Assembly: GCA_046262415.1 (NCBI GenBank)
Contig: JBHEMU010000066.1
Span: 1 to 29,980 of the forward strand
Length of the DNA: 29,980 bases
Source: JACDAS01 sp046262415
GTDB taxonomy: Bacteria; Actinomycetota; Thermoleophilia; Gaiellales; Gaiellaceae
Direction: 5' to 3'
The position numbers and the translations under genes were made by a program. The number at the start of each line of letters is the position of its first letter. Position 1 is the stretch's first letter. The notes below the pieces were generated by a model, which saw only the letters and a program-made list of their open reading frames with translations, was not told the origin of the DNA and did no database searches. Shown here one piece after another: positions 21,546 to 29,350 of the stretch.

Positions 21546-22987
21546 CAGCAGTCGAAGTAGAGCCCGAACTCGGCCGGGTGGGGCCGCAGCCGCACCGCGT
21601 CGACCTCGTTCGCGCGCTTGTAGTCGATCCACGTCTCGATCAGGTCGTCCGAGAAGACCCCGCCTCTGGTCAGGAACTCGTGGTCGGCCTCGAGCGCGTC
21701 GAGGGCCTCGCCGAGCGAACCCGGCACCTGCGGCACCGCCGCGTCGGTCTCCTCGAAGAGGTCGTAGTCCGCCGGCGCTCCCGGCTCCAGCCCGTGCTCG
21801 ACGCCGTCGATGCCCGCCATCAGCATCGCGGCGAAGGCGAGGTACGGGTTCGCCGCCGCATCCGGGCAGCGGAACTCGATCCGCTTCGCCTTCGGGGAGT
21901 CCGAGTACATCGGGATCCGGATGCACGCCGAGCGGTTCCGCTGCGAGTAGACGAGGTTGACTGGAGCCTCGTAGCCGGGCACGAGCCGGCGGTACGAGTT
22001 CGTCGTCGGCGCGCAGAAGGCGAGCAGCGCGGGCGCGTGCGCGAGCAGGCCGCCGACGTAGGCGCGGGCGAGCTGCGAGAGCCCGGCGTACCCCGACCGG
22101 TCCGCCATCAGCGGCGTCCCCTCCTTCCAGAGGGACTGGTGCGTGTGCATCCCCGAGCCGTTGTCGCCGAAGATCGGCTTCGGCATGAAGGTGACGCACT
22201 TCCCGGCGGTGCGGGCGACGTTCTTGACGACGTACTTGTAGGTCATCACCTGGTCGGCCATGCGCGTCAGCGTCTGGTAGCGCAGGTCGATCTCGCACTG
22301 GCCTCCCGAGGCGACCTCGTGGTGGTGGAACTCGCACGGGATCCCCAGGCGCTCGAGCGTCAGCACCATCTGCGTGCGCAGGTCGTGCAGGGTGTCGTGC
22401 GGCGCAGGCGGGAAGTACCCTTCCTTCTCGCGGATCGTGTAGCCGAGACCGGGCGTTCCCGAGTTCCAGTGCCCCTCCGCAGAGTCGACCTCGTAGCGCG
22501 CCCGGTTCGGCCCGAGCTCGTACGAGACCGAGTCGAGCACGAAGAACTCGCACTCCGGCCCGAAGCAGGCAGTGTCGGCGATGCCCGTCTCGGCCAGGTA
22601 GGCCTCGGCCCGGCGGGCGACGCGCCGCGGATCCCGGCCGTAGGGCTCCTTCGCGACCGGGTCGGCGATCTCGCACACGAGCGAGAGCGTCGGCACCTCG
22701 CAGAAGGGGTCGAGGAGCGCGCTGCCCGCGTCCGGCATCAGCAGCATGTCGGACTCGGAGATCCCCTGCCAGCCCCGGATCGAGGAGCCGTCGAAGCCGA
22801 GGCCCTCGTCGAAGGCGGACTCGTCGAACGCGGTCAGCGGGAGCGTCACGTGCTGCCACGTGCCGAGCAGGTCGCAGAATTTGAGGTCGACCATCCTCGC
22901 CCGGGTCTCACCCGCCCACTCGAGCGCCTCGCGAGCGTCCGGCGCCGCCTCGCCGTTCGCCAGGTAGTGCCTCTCGATCTCCTGCAT
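21545..22987 (-). CDS. glnA: Glutamine synthetase, type I-beta
   Basis: A 480-residue enzyme that makes glutamine from glutamate, ammonia and ATP as a dodecamer. Sequence marks: GLGFDGSSIRGW, CFGPECEFFVLDS, the ATP-binding KPIFGDNGSGMHTHQSLW, PTTNSYRRLVPGYEAPV and NRSACIRIP. The loop PADYDLFEE aligns with NLYDLPPEE around E. coli Tyr397, so the adenylylation Tyr is present and control by GlnE is possible; together with the insertion near 270 this marks the I-beta class. The ATG at 22987 has a GAGGAG ribosome binding site. It is first in the glnA-glnK-amt-acetyltransferase operon. A terminator hairpin lies in its leader. Confidence 0.96.
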   Translation of the reverse strand: MQEIERHYLANGEAAPDAREALEWAGETRARMVDLKFCDLLGTWQHVTLPLTAFDESAFDEGLGFDGSSIRGWQGISESDMLLMPDAGSALLDPFCEVPTLSLVCEIADPVAKEPYGRDPRRVARRAEAYLAETGIADTACFGPECEFFVLDSVSYELGPNRARYEVDSAEGHWNSGTPGLGYTIREKEGYFPPAPHDTLHDLRTQMVLTLERLGIPCEFHHHEVASGGQCEIDLRYQTLTRMADQVMTYKYVVKNVARTAGKCVTFMPKPIFGDNGSGMHTHQSLWKEGTPLMADRSGYAGLSQLARAYVGGLLAHAPALLAFCAPTTNSYRRLVPGYEAPVNLVYSQRNRSACIRIPMYSDSPKAKRIEFRCPDAAANPYLAFAAMLMAGIDGVEHGLEPGAPADYDLFEETDAAVPQVPGSLGEALDALEADHEFLTRGGVFSDDLIETWIDYKRANEVDAVRLRPHPAEFGLYFDC

Positions 22988-23014
22988 CTTCGCTCCTCTC
23001 CGCCCCGGACCACG

Positions 23015-23052
23015 AAAAAAAGGCCCGGGACTCCGATTCGGGTCCCGAGGCC
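23015..23052 (-). terminator. Intrinsic terminator inside the glnA leader
   Basis: On the minus strand a 10-bp GC-rich stem with one bulged base (arms 23052-23042 and 23031-23022) plus a short inner CCG/CGG extension is followed by seven U (23021-23015). Only 27 nt separate the U-tract from the glnA ATG, and these hold the ribosome binding site and no promoter. Transcripts for glnA must therefore pass this terminator, so it is either an attenuator or a leaky end for the upstream gene. Confidence 0.8.
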
Positions 23053-23091
23053 TCGTCGCCTCCGTCCGCCTGCGCCGGCGAACGAGGCGGC

Positions 23092-23121
23092 ACTGTAGCG
23101 ACCGCCGCGGACGGACGCAAA
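23092..23121 (-). promoter_or_regulatory. Candidate glnA promoter
   Basis: On the minus strand TTTGCG (23121-23116), an 18-nt spacer and TACAGT (23097-23092). Transcription would start near 23085, about 100 nt before the glnA ATG and upstream of the terminator hairpin. Confidence 0.5.
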
Positions 23122-23160
23122 CGGCGCCGGCCGGAGCCGGGCGCCGCCTGCGCCCTCCGC

Positions 23161-23802
23161 TCAGCGCCTCGGGCGCTTCAGGTTGACGATCCGGTCGAGG
23201 TTGGCGCTGAGGCGCGCGAGCAACTTCGCCTTCCGCTCGGCGCTCAGCCGCGGCGCGCGGTCGAGACGGGCCTTGACCTCGGCGAGGATCGCCTGCTTGA
23301 GCCCGGCCACCGTCCTGCCGTTCGCGGTCGCCACCTCGGCGAGCGACCGGCCCGCGGCGAGCTCGGCGCGGAGGTCGCGCGCGTCGATGCCGATGTAGCT
23401 CGCCGCCGCCCTGAAGATGCCGAGCAGGTGCCCGCGGCCGTGCTTTCCGGGACCGACCCGCGCACCGGGCCCACCCTTGAAGCCAGACCCGCGGGCGCCG
23501 GCGAAGGGCCGCTCGAGCGTGGCGGCGTCGATCCGGGCCTTGATCCGGGCCGCCCTCTCGGCGGGGAGCTTCCCGGCGGCGACCGCCGCGTCCACGCGCT
23601 CCTTCGCCTCGGCCTTGATCGCGGCGAGCAGCGCGTCCGGCCTGACTCCGACCCGCCCGGCGACGTCCGAGAGGAACGGCTGCTCCGCCGCCCGCGCCTT
23701 CGTCGTGGATCCAGCCTGGGTCGTCGCGATCGCGGCGCCCCCGGCGCCGAGGGCGGCGACGGTCGCGACGAGGGCCAGCCACTGCTTCGATCTGAGCGTC
23801 AT
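23161..23802 (-). CDS. Secreted helical protein of unknown function
   Basis: A 213-residue exported protein. Residues 1-27 are a signal peptide (MTLRSKQWLALVATVAALG, then AIATTQA). The rest is highly basic and alpha-helical, with two related helical units. The first is FLSDVAGRVGVRPDALLAAI followed by KERVDAAVAAGKLPAERAARI. The second is SYIGIDARDLRAELAAGRSLAEVA followed by LKQAILAEVKARLD. A glycine-rich linker separates them. The phrase L-x-A-G-(R/K)-S-L-A-x-(V/I)-A recurs in small secreted proteins of many Gram-positive bacteria, but no role is known. The ATG at 23802 has an AAGGAAGG ribosome binding site and a TACAGT -10 box; the longer open frame upstream lacks coding character. Confidence 0.75.
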   Translation of the reverse strand: MTLRSKQWLALVATVAALGAGGAAIATTQAGSTTKARAAEQPFLSDVAGRVGVRPDALLAAIKAEAKERVDAAVAAGKLPAERAARIKARIDAATLERPFAGARGSGFKGGPGARVGPGKHGRGHLLGIFRAAASYIGIDARDLRAELAAGRSLAEVATANGRTVAGLKQAILAEVKARLDRAPRLSAERKAKLLARLSANLDRIVNLKRPRR

Positions 23803-23826
23803 CGTGCCTTCCTTTCGTCGGATCTC

Positions 23827-23864
23827 ACTGTATGAGAGCAGTCGAGCCTGAGCATCGCCTGAGC
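23827..23864 (-). promoter_or_regulatory. -10 box with 11-bp-spaced direct repeats
   Basis: On the minus strand TACAGT (23832-23827) lies about 25 nt before the ATG of the secreted helical protein. Upstream of it the octamer GCTCAGGC occurs twice (23864-23857 and 23853-23846) with an 11-bp period, one helical turn. The -35 region is otherwise weak, as expected for an activator-dependent promoter. Confidence 0.45.
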
Positions 23865-23935
23865 GTCCGGTAACGGCTCGGTGGGACGGGGTGGCGCCTT
23901 GCATGGCCTGCGGGCCCGACGCCGCCGAACGCCGC

Positions 23936-23964
23936 TTGAGCCCGCCGCCTCGCGGTGGTAGGCT
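23936..23964 (+). promoter_or_regulatory. Promoter of the ABC exporter operon
   Basis: TTGAGC (23936-23941), a 17-nt spacer and TAGGCT (23959-23964). Transcription would start near 23971, leaving a leader of about 300 nt before the ABC gene. Confidence 0.6.
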
Positions 23965-23974
23965 GCTTCGCAGC

Positions 23975-24016
23975 ATGTTCCGGATCGTGAATGGGATGGT
24001 CGCGCCTCTCAGCTGA
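23975..24016 (+). CDS. Possible 13-residue leader peptide
   Basis: A 14-codon ORF (MFRIVNGMVAPLS and stop) that begins within a few bases of the predicted transcription start. Its stop codon lies in the left arm of a perfect 7-bp hairpin (24012-24018 with 24022-24028), so a ribosome reaching the stop would open that hairpin. This is the layout of a regulatory uORF. Translation is not proven and there is no ribosome binding site, as for a leaderless or near-leaderless message. Confidence 0.35.
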   Translation: MFRIVNGMVAPLS

Positions 24017-24081
24017 CCTCGGGTCAGCGGGACGGGTGCGCCTCCATTCAGCAGTTCTTCTCCAACGGTCAAGGAGCATGT

Positions 24082-24291
24082 GTGATTCAGCAAACAGCAG
24101 CAGTACGTCCGGCCCCGGCTGACAGGAAGCTCTCACGAACTGAAGCCTTGAGTCGCCGGGCCGCGCCGTGCGGCACGACCGCGGCGTCCTCGAACGCCCC
24201 GATAGCGCTGCTATCGAGGCGCCCTGCGTCCTTGCGTTCGCACCACCCAGCGCACCCCGTCGACGAAGCATCATTCCGTGAGAGCTTCTAA
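24082..24291 (+). CDS. Possible 69-residue small ORF overlapping the ABC gene
   Basis: Begins with GTG behind a good ribosome binding site (AAGGAG, 24071-24076, 5-nt gap) and ends at 24291, overlapping the ABC ATPase start by 14 nt. The peptide starts MIQQTAAVRPAPADRKLS and is rich in Arg, Ala and Ser with no recognisable domain. Codon use is less GC-biased than in neighbouring genes. A perfect 7-bp hairpin (24200-24216) lies within it and competes with an alternative stem (24188-24193 with 24214-24219). It may serve to couple translation of the ABC gene, which has no ribosome binding site of its own. Confidence 0.4.
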   Translation: MIQQTAAVRPAPADRKLSRTEALSRRAAPCGTTAASSNAPIALLSRRPASLRSHHPAHPVDEASFRESF

Positions 24292-25114
24292 CGGCCTCGC
24301 CGTCGACGTTCGCGACCTCCGCAAGGAGTTCGTGCGCAAGAACGGGCGACACCGGCTGGTCCCGCGCCGCCGGCGCGTGCCTGCGCTGAAGGGCGTCACC
24401 TTCTCGATGCACCGCGGCGAGTGCGTCGCCATCCTCGGCCAGAACGGCTCCGGCAAGTCGACGCTCGTACGGCTGCTCTCGACGCTGCTCCTGCACGACG
24501 GCGGCAGCGCCCGGATCTTCGGGCACGACGCTTTCTCGGAGTCTCGCGCGGTGCGGAGGCTCGTCAACCGCGTGTCGGTCGAGGCCTCGTTCTTCAAGAA
24601 GATGTCCGCGCTGGAGAACCTGGGCTACGCGGCTCGCTTCTACGGGATGACGCCCGGCGAGACGAACCGCAAGCTGCCGGAGATCCTGCGCCGGGTCGGC
24701 TTCCCGGAGAGCCGCAGCCGCGAGCCGATGGAGGCGCTGTCGCGCGGCATGCAGCAGAAGGTCGCGCTCGCCCGCGCGCTCCTGACCTCGCCGGTGCTGC
24801 TCCTCCTGGACGAGCCGACGACGGGGCTCGACCCGCGCTCGAAGCACGAGGTGCAGGCCTTCGTACGCGAGATCCGGATGAAGCACGACGCGACGATCCT
24901 GCTCTGCACGCACGACCTGGACGAGGCGGAGAGCCTCGCCGATCGCGTCGGCATCCTCGACCGCGGCGAGCTGCTCTGTCTCGAGCCGGTCGACGAGCTG
25001 AAGGCCCGCTACGGCGCGGCGACGCTCGAGGAGGCGTTCTTCGCGGCGACCGGCAAGTCGATCGAGGACGAGGTCGACGACGAGGAGGACCGGGACCGGA
25101 AGGAGCTGGCCTGA
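24278..25114 (+). CDS. ABC exporter, ATP-binding protein
   Basis: A 278-residue ABC-2 type ATPase. It has Walker A GQNGSGKST (54-62, Lys60), signature LSRGMQQKVALARAL in place of LSGGQ, Walker B LLLLDEPTTGLDP and the H-loop THDLDEAE. The C-terminus is acidic (EDEVDDEEDRDRKE). The half-transporter form and the partner permease fit an exporter for a drug, polysaccharide or lipid, substrate unknown. The GTG at 24278 is chosen because the next in-frame ATG falls inside the ATPase domain. Its stop shares a base with the permease start (TGATG). Expression is probably tied to the long leader and the small ORF upstream. Confidence 0.92.
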   Translation: MRASNGLAVDVRDLRKEFVRKNGRHRLVPRRRRVPALKGVTFSMHRGECVAILGQNGSGKSTLVRLLSTLLLHDGGSARIFGHDAFSESRAVRRLVNRVSVEASFFKKMSALENLGYAARFYGMTPGETNRKLPEILRRVGFPESRSREPMEALSRGMQQKVALARALLTSPVLLLLDEPTTGLDPRSKHEVQAFVREIRMKHDATILLCTHDLDEAESLADRVGILDRGELLCLEPVDELKARYGAATLEEAFFAATGKSIEDEVDDEEDRDRKELA

Positions 25115-25947
25115 TGCGCGGAGCGGCAGCGACCCTCAGACACGAGCTGATCGGCCTGTCCGGCGTCGTCGAGCGGAACGTCTACCTGGTCAAGCGCTAC
25201 GCGTGGTGGGAGCTCGCCTTCTTCCTCTGGACGGTCGCCAACACGCTCACGATCGTGTTCATCGCCAAGGGAGTCGAGGCCTCGGGCGTGGACCTCGACG
25301 TCGACCGGCTCACGACCCAGCTCCTGATCGGAGCGGTGATCTGGGCGTACCTCGGGATCATCTTCGAGATCCTCACCGAGACGGTCGCGTGGGAGCGCTG
25401 GGAGGGGACGATCGAGTACACGTTCATGGCGCCGCTCTCGCGCCCGGTCCACCTGATCGGCATGGGGCTCTTCGCGATCGCCTACGGGGTCGTGCGGGCG
25501 TCGCTGCTCTTCGGGGTCGTCGCCTTCTTCTTCGGGCTCGACATGCCGCAGGCCGACTTCGTCACGGCGATCGTGCTGCTCGCGATCGCGTCCGTCTCCT
25601 TCATCGGGATCGGGATGATGACGGCCGTCCTCCCGCTGATCTCCCCCGAGAAGGGCACGCAGCTCGGCTTCATCGCCCAGGGCCTGATGCTCGTCGTCTC
25701 GGGCGTCTACTACGACGTGTCCGTGCTCCCGACGTGGATGGAGTGGATCTCGAAGATCTCGCCCGCCACCTACGCCCTGCGCGGGATCAGGGACGCGATC
25801 AACAACGGCGCGGGGATCGGCGACGTCTGGGGCGACATCTGGCCCCTGATCGTGATCGGCTTCGCCTCGATCCCGCTCGGGCTCTGGGTGTTCGGGCGGG
25901 GCGAGCGGTACGCGAAGCAGCACGGGAAGCTGAAGCGCTCGGGATGA
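25114..25947 (+). CDS. ABC-2 type exporter, permease protein
   Basis: A 277-residue membrane protein with about six spans: around WWELAFFLWTVANTLTIVFIA, LLIGAVIWAYLGIIFEIL, LFAIAYGVVRASLLFGVVAFFFG, IVLLAIASVSFIGIGMM, LGFIAQGLMLVVSGVYY and WPLIVIGFASIPLGLWVFG. The conserved ABC-2 end-domain feature SGVYYDVSVLPTWMEWISKISPATYALRGIRDA is clear (given here as a landmark only). It forms the channel for the ATPase encoded just upstream, with a one-base overlap. An AGGAG ribosome binding site lies in the end of the ATPase gene. The stop overlaps the next gene by 4 nt. Confidence 0.9.
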   Translation: MRGAAATLRHELIGLSGVVERNVYLVKRYAWWELAFFLWTVANTLTIVFIAKGVEASGVDLDVDRLTTQLLIGAVIWAYLGIIFEILTETVAWERWEGTIEYTFMAPLSRPVHLIGMGLFAIAYGVVRASLLFGVVAFFFGLDMPQADFVTAIVLLAIASVSFIGIGMMTAVLPLISPEKGTQLGFIAQGLMLVVSGVYYDVSVLPTWMEWISKISPATYALRGIRDAINNGAGIGDVWGDIWPLIVIGFASIPLGLWVFGRGERYAKQHGKLKRSG

Positions 25948-26834
25948 TCGAGCTTCGCCAGGTCGCCGGCGACGCCGACCTCGAGCTCTGGGCGGCGCTG
26001 AAGAATGCGGTCCTCCCGACGGAGCCCGTGACCGCGGAGGACCTGCGCCGGGCGGAGAAGCCCGGACGCCTGCTCCTCCTCGCGGAGCTGGACGGCTCGC
26101 CCGCCGGCTGCGGGCTCGGGGCACCGTCCAGCTTCGCCGGCTGCTGCTTCGTCGCGCCCCGCGTGCTCCCGGCGGCGCGGCGGCGAGGCGTGGGCACGGC
26201 GCTGTTTGAGGCCCTGTCCCGCCACGCGCTCAGCCTCGGACGCGAGTCCATGGTCGCGCACGTCCGCGAGGACGATCCGCCGTCGCTGGAGTTCGCCGCT
26301 CGCCGTGGCTTCGTCGAGGTCGACCGGCAGGTCGAGCTCGTCCGCGTGCTCGGCGACGAGGACTCGCCCCGCCTTCCCGCCGACGTCGAGCTCGTCTCGA
26401 TCGCAGACCGGCCGGATCTCCTCCGCGCGGCCTACCGCGAGGTCGCGGTCGAGGCGTACGCCGACTTTCCGCTTTCGGATCCGATCTCCGTGGCCGAGGA
26501 CGAGTGGCTCGCCGAGGAAGCGACGCTCCCGGCCGGGTCATTCGCGGCGCTCAGCGACGGGCGGGTCGTGGGCTACGCAGGGCTGCTCGCCCGGGACGCC
26601 CAGCCCGGCGTCGCGGAGCATGGCCTGACCGCGGTGGCTCGCGACTGGCGGCGGCGCGGGCTGGCGACGATCCTGAAGCAGGCCCAGCTCGCCTGGGCGG
26701 CGCGGTCCGGCTATCGCGAGCTCGTCACCTTCACGCAGCAGGGCAACGAGGCCATGCAGGCGGTGAACGAGCGGCTCGGGTATCGGCCTCGCCCTGCGTG
26801 GGTGACGATGAAAGGCCCGCCGGCCACCTCGTGA
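25944..26834 (+). CDS. Tandem-domain GNAT acetyltransferase
   Basis: A 296-residue protein with two GNAT folds. The N-terminal one (about 1-145) has ARRRGVGTALFEALSRHA as the acetyl-CoA loop, and the C-terminal one (about 148-290) has DWRRRGLATILKQAQLAW followed by FTQQGNEAMQAVNERLGY. The layout recalls mycothiol synthase (MshD), but the sequence gives no firm link to it; both loops look usable. The ATG overlaps the permease stop (ATGA), so it is made together with the exporter. Exporter plus acetyltransferase is a common pairing in resistance to, or self-protection from, an amine-bearing compound; that is inference. Confidence 0.85.
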   Translation: MIELRQVAGDADLELWAALKNAVLPTEPVTAEDLRRAEKPGRLLLLAELDGSPAGCGLGAPSSFAGCCFVAPRVLPAARRRGVGTALFEALSRHALSLGRESMVAHVREDDPPSLEFAARRGFVEVDRQVELVRVLGDEDSPRLPADVELVSIADRPDLLRAAYREVAVEAYADFPLSDPISVAEDEWLAEEATLPAGSFAALSDGRVVGYAGLLARDAQPGVAEHGLTAVARDWRRRGLATILKQAQLAWAARSGYRELVTFTQQGNEAMQAVNERLGYRPRPAWVTMKGPPATS

Positions 26835-26841
26835 GTTTGCG

Positions 26842-26856
26842 TACCATCTAGCCATG
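26842..26856 (+). promoter_or_regulatory. Leaderless-type -10 box of the small secreted protein
   Basis: TACCAT (26842-26847) is followed by 6 nt and the ATG at 26854, within the 19-nt gap after the acetyltransferase gene. No ribosome binding site is visible. Confidence 0.5.
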
Positions 26857-27252
26857 AGACTTGGTGTCGGACGCGCAGCGATGACGTCGTTGACCGCGGC
26901 GGCAGGAGTCGTCCTCGCGACGACGCCCCTCGGATCGGCCGCCGCGGTGCCGCCGGCCGGGCTCCACGGCTTCGTCACGCGCGGACTGACCATGCCGGTC
27001 TGCTACGAGGACGTCCCCTGCGAGGAGCCGGCGGCCGGTGTCACGCTGACGTTCACGCAGGTGAACGGCACGAAGGTACGTCGCACAGTCACCCGCGCGA
27101 CCGGGTTCTACCGCGTGGCCCTGCCCGTGGGCGGGAGGTACTCGGTCAAGGCGACCGGAGGCCGCGTCGCGAAGCTGACGCCGGCGCGCGTCCGCGCCCG
27201 GCGTGGGCTGGACGCGAGGCTCGACTTCTACATCGACACCGGCATCCAGTAA
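26854..27252 (+). CDS. Small secreted protein with carboxypeptidase-regulatory-like fold
   Basis: A 132-residue exported protein. Residues 1-32 form a signal peptide ending near GSAAAV. The mature part has PVCYEDVPCEEPAAGVTLTF with two cysteines four residues apart, then TRATGFYRVALPVGGRYSVKATGG, which matches the beta-sandwich of carboxypeptidase regulatory-like (CarboxypepD_reg) domains. It ends LDFYIDTGIQ. Similar one-domain secreted proteins occur in many actinobacteria; no activity is known. It converges on the large secreted protein with 10 nt between stops. Confidence 0.75.
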   Translation: MRLGVGRAAMTSLTAAAGVVLATTPLGSAAAVPPAGLHGFVTRGLTMPVCYEDVPCEEPAAGVTLTFTQVNGTKVRRTVTRATGFYRVALPVGGRYSVKATGGRVAKLTPARVRARRGLDARLDFYIDTGIQ

Positions 27253-27262
27253 GCGGCGGAGC

Positions 27263-29313
27263 CTAGGCGCGAACCGCGGCGGCTCCGATCGTGTGCCAGC
27301 TACGGCCGCCGCGGCGATCGACGACCTGCAAGCGGTACGTATAGGTCTTGTCCCGAGCCACTCTCCCGTCTGCGAGGCGGTAGGCGGCGCCGCGCGCCGT
27401 TCCGGAGCGCTTCGCCTCGAGCAGCGCCAGGTTCACCTTCCGGAACGGCCCGCTGCCGACGCTCCGGTAGAGGTTGAAGCCGAGAACGTCCACCTCCGAG
27501 GCCGTCCTCCAGGCGACGTGGACGGAGGCTCTGTGCCAGCGGGCGGCGAGGCTCTTCACCGAGACGGCGGTCACCACCGGGGTGCAGGTCGGGAACTTGA
27601 ACGAGCCGACCCGGGTGCGCCAAATGCCCTCGGCCTGCTCGAGCGCGTTGCTCGAGTAGTACTCGTTGATGTACCAGACGTGCAGTCGTCGACGGGGTCG
27701 ATGCTCATGTGCGTGTAGTCCCCCCAGCGGGCCGTGGAGGTCGGCAGCACGAAGTTCGCAGCAATCTGCGATCCGGCGCCCGCGAACATGGTCGCCTCGC
27801 CCTGCGTCAGCTCGTTCGGAGGGTCGGTGGCGAGCCGGCCGGCGTAGCGGATCGACGGGAAGATCGTGGCGTGATTCGAGATGCTGTAGCCGATGGCCAG
27901 GTTGCCGTCGTTGTCCATCGCCGCGCTCCCCATCCAGCGGTGGTCTCCCAGCTCGCCGGGCGTGCCCGGTGCATAGGTCGCCTGCTGGTGCACCGTGGGC
28001 GTCCCGTGCGGGTCGCGGAGCTCGTACCAGCGGACACCCGCGTGGTCGACGTCGGCGTCGACGGACTGGTTGACGACGAGCGCCTGGTGGGTGCCGAAGT
28101 TGCGGTAGGCGAGCCGGTACATGAGCCGCGTGGCCAGGACGTCGATCCGGTTCGCGGTGGCGGGCTGCGGGATGCACTGGCGCGTCTGCATACCGGTGTT
28201 GCAGGTGAACACGGTGTCGAAGGGCGCCACCGGGAGGTCGGCGACCTTGGTGATCGCCGACAGGGCGGGGGTCGTCCAGTCGACGTGGAACTCGTACACC
28301 TCGAGCTGGTCCTGGACGTCGTCGTGCATGACGTACGGCGTCGGCTCGCCGACGGGCGGAAGCGTCGACCCGTCCAGGTCTGCGGGCAGCAGCCGCTGCT
28401 GCGCGGACGCGGCGAGTGCGGGGCTGGTCGAGCTCTCGAAGTAGACCAGCTGCGCCGGCAGGCCGGCCAGCATCTTGGCGCGCTCGACCGCCATCACGGC
28501 CGGCGTGAAGCCCCCTCCCCCCGGAAAGCCGGCGAAGGAGAAGTGGTAGGCGTCCGGCCACAGGCCGATTTTGCCGTAGTCATTGAAGGTGTTGACGGGA
28601 ATCTGGAATGGATACAGGTAGTAGGCGCCGGTCGGGTCGGGCGTCTTCGAGACCGCGGTGCACTGGAACTGGGGCGCCGCGCTGCCGGTGAACTGGCTGA
28701 CGACCCAGCGGTCGGCGAACTGGTCGTAGAGGACGAGCGGATCGCCCGAGTTCGTCGTCTTGCACTTCCCCGAGGGCAGGCTGGCGAAGAGGGTGTTCCC
28801 CGCCATGGGCGCGGTCAGCGGGGCGCCCGCGCGGTCGAAGATCCTGAAGGCGATGTTGACCCACTCGAAGTAGTGGTTCGGCCCGACGTCGCCCTCGACG
28901 TCGGGCGGGAGCACGAGCGTCGTGCCGGGGTTGTCGTCGTTGTTCAGGCCCTCGAAGGTCATAATCGGCGCCGGCATCACGCGCGTGCCGGCCGCTCGCT
29001 GGACGACCGGGTCGGGCCGATCCCGCGGCCCTGGCGCGGGCCCGGGCTCCTGGAAGGGACTGACCTCGATCGGCCCGCCCGACGGCTCCGGGGGAATCGG
29101 GACGAGGTCGCGGAGCGGTGGCGTGAGGGTCGGAGTCACCGTCCGCACGATCGGCGTCGACGCTCCGGCCGAGACGAACCCCGGCACGAACAGCGAGGTG
29201 TCCGCACCTGCTGTCGCGGCGGGGACAGGCGTCCCTCCGGCGCTCGACGCGCCGACGACGGTGATCCCCAGGATCGCAGCGGCGAGCGCGCGCACGGCTG
29301 TGCTTCCTCTCAT
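27263..29313 (-). pseudogene. Large secreted protein broken by a one-base deletion
   Basis: Restoring one base gives about 683 residues: signal peptide (MRGSTAVRALAAAILGITVVG), Pro-rich linker, a large domain (about 115-550, with VEGDVGPNHYFEWVN, DPLVLYDQFADRWVVSQF, LMYRLAYRNFGTHQALVVN and HRWMGSAAMDNDGN) and a C-terminal FnIII-like module like that in the 4183-5031 protein. The first frame runs from 29313 through codon 545, SIDPVDDCT, then goes wrong (SGTSTSTT) and stops at 27571. The continuation WYINEYYSSNALEQ is in the next frame from 27676 to the TAG at 27263. One T is missing from a TTC codon near 27677. The family is familiar from secreted proteins of soil bacteria but has no assigned function. 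It may be a true pseudogene or a base-calling error. Confidence 0.75.
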
Positions 29314-29350
29314 GGCCTTCCCTTCTGGCGTGCGGAACCGGGCACGCGGG

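Noticed and set aside
23803..24093. Upstream extension of the secreted helical protein to 24093
   Set aside because: It would place 97 non-coding-like residues before an obvious signal peptide that has its own ribosome binding site and -10 box.
23971..24278. Known riboswitch or small SRP/tmRNA gene in the exporter leader
   Set aside because: I compared the leader with cobalamin, c-di-AMP, 4.5S and tmRNA conserved blocks from memory and found no match, so I report only hairpins and ORFs.
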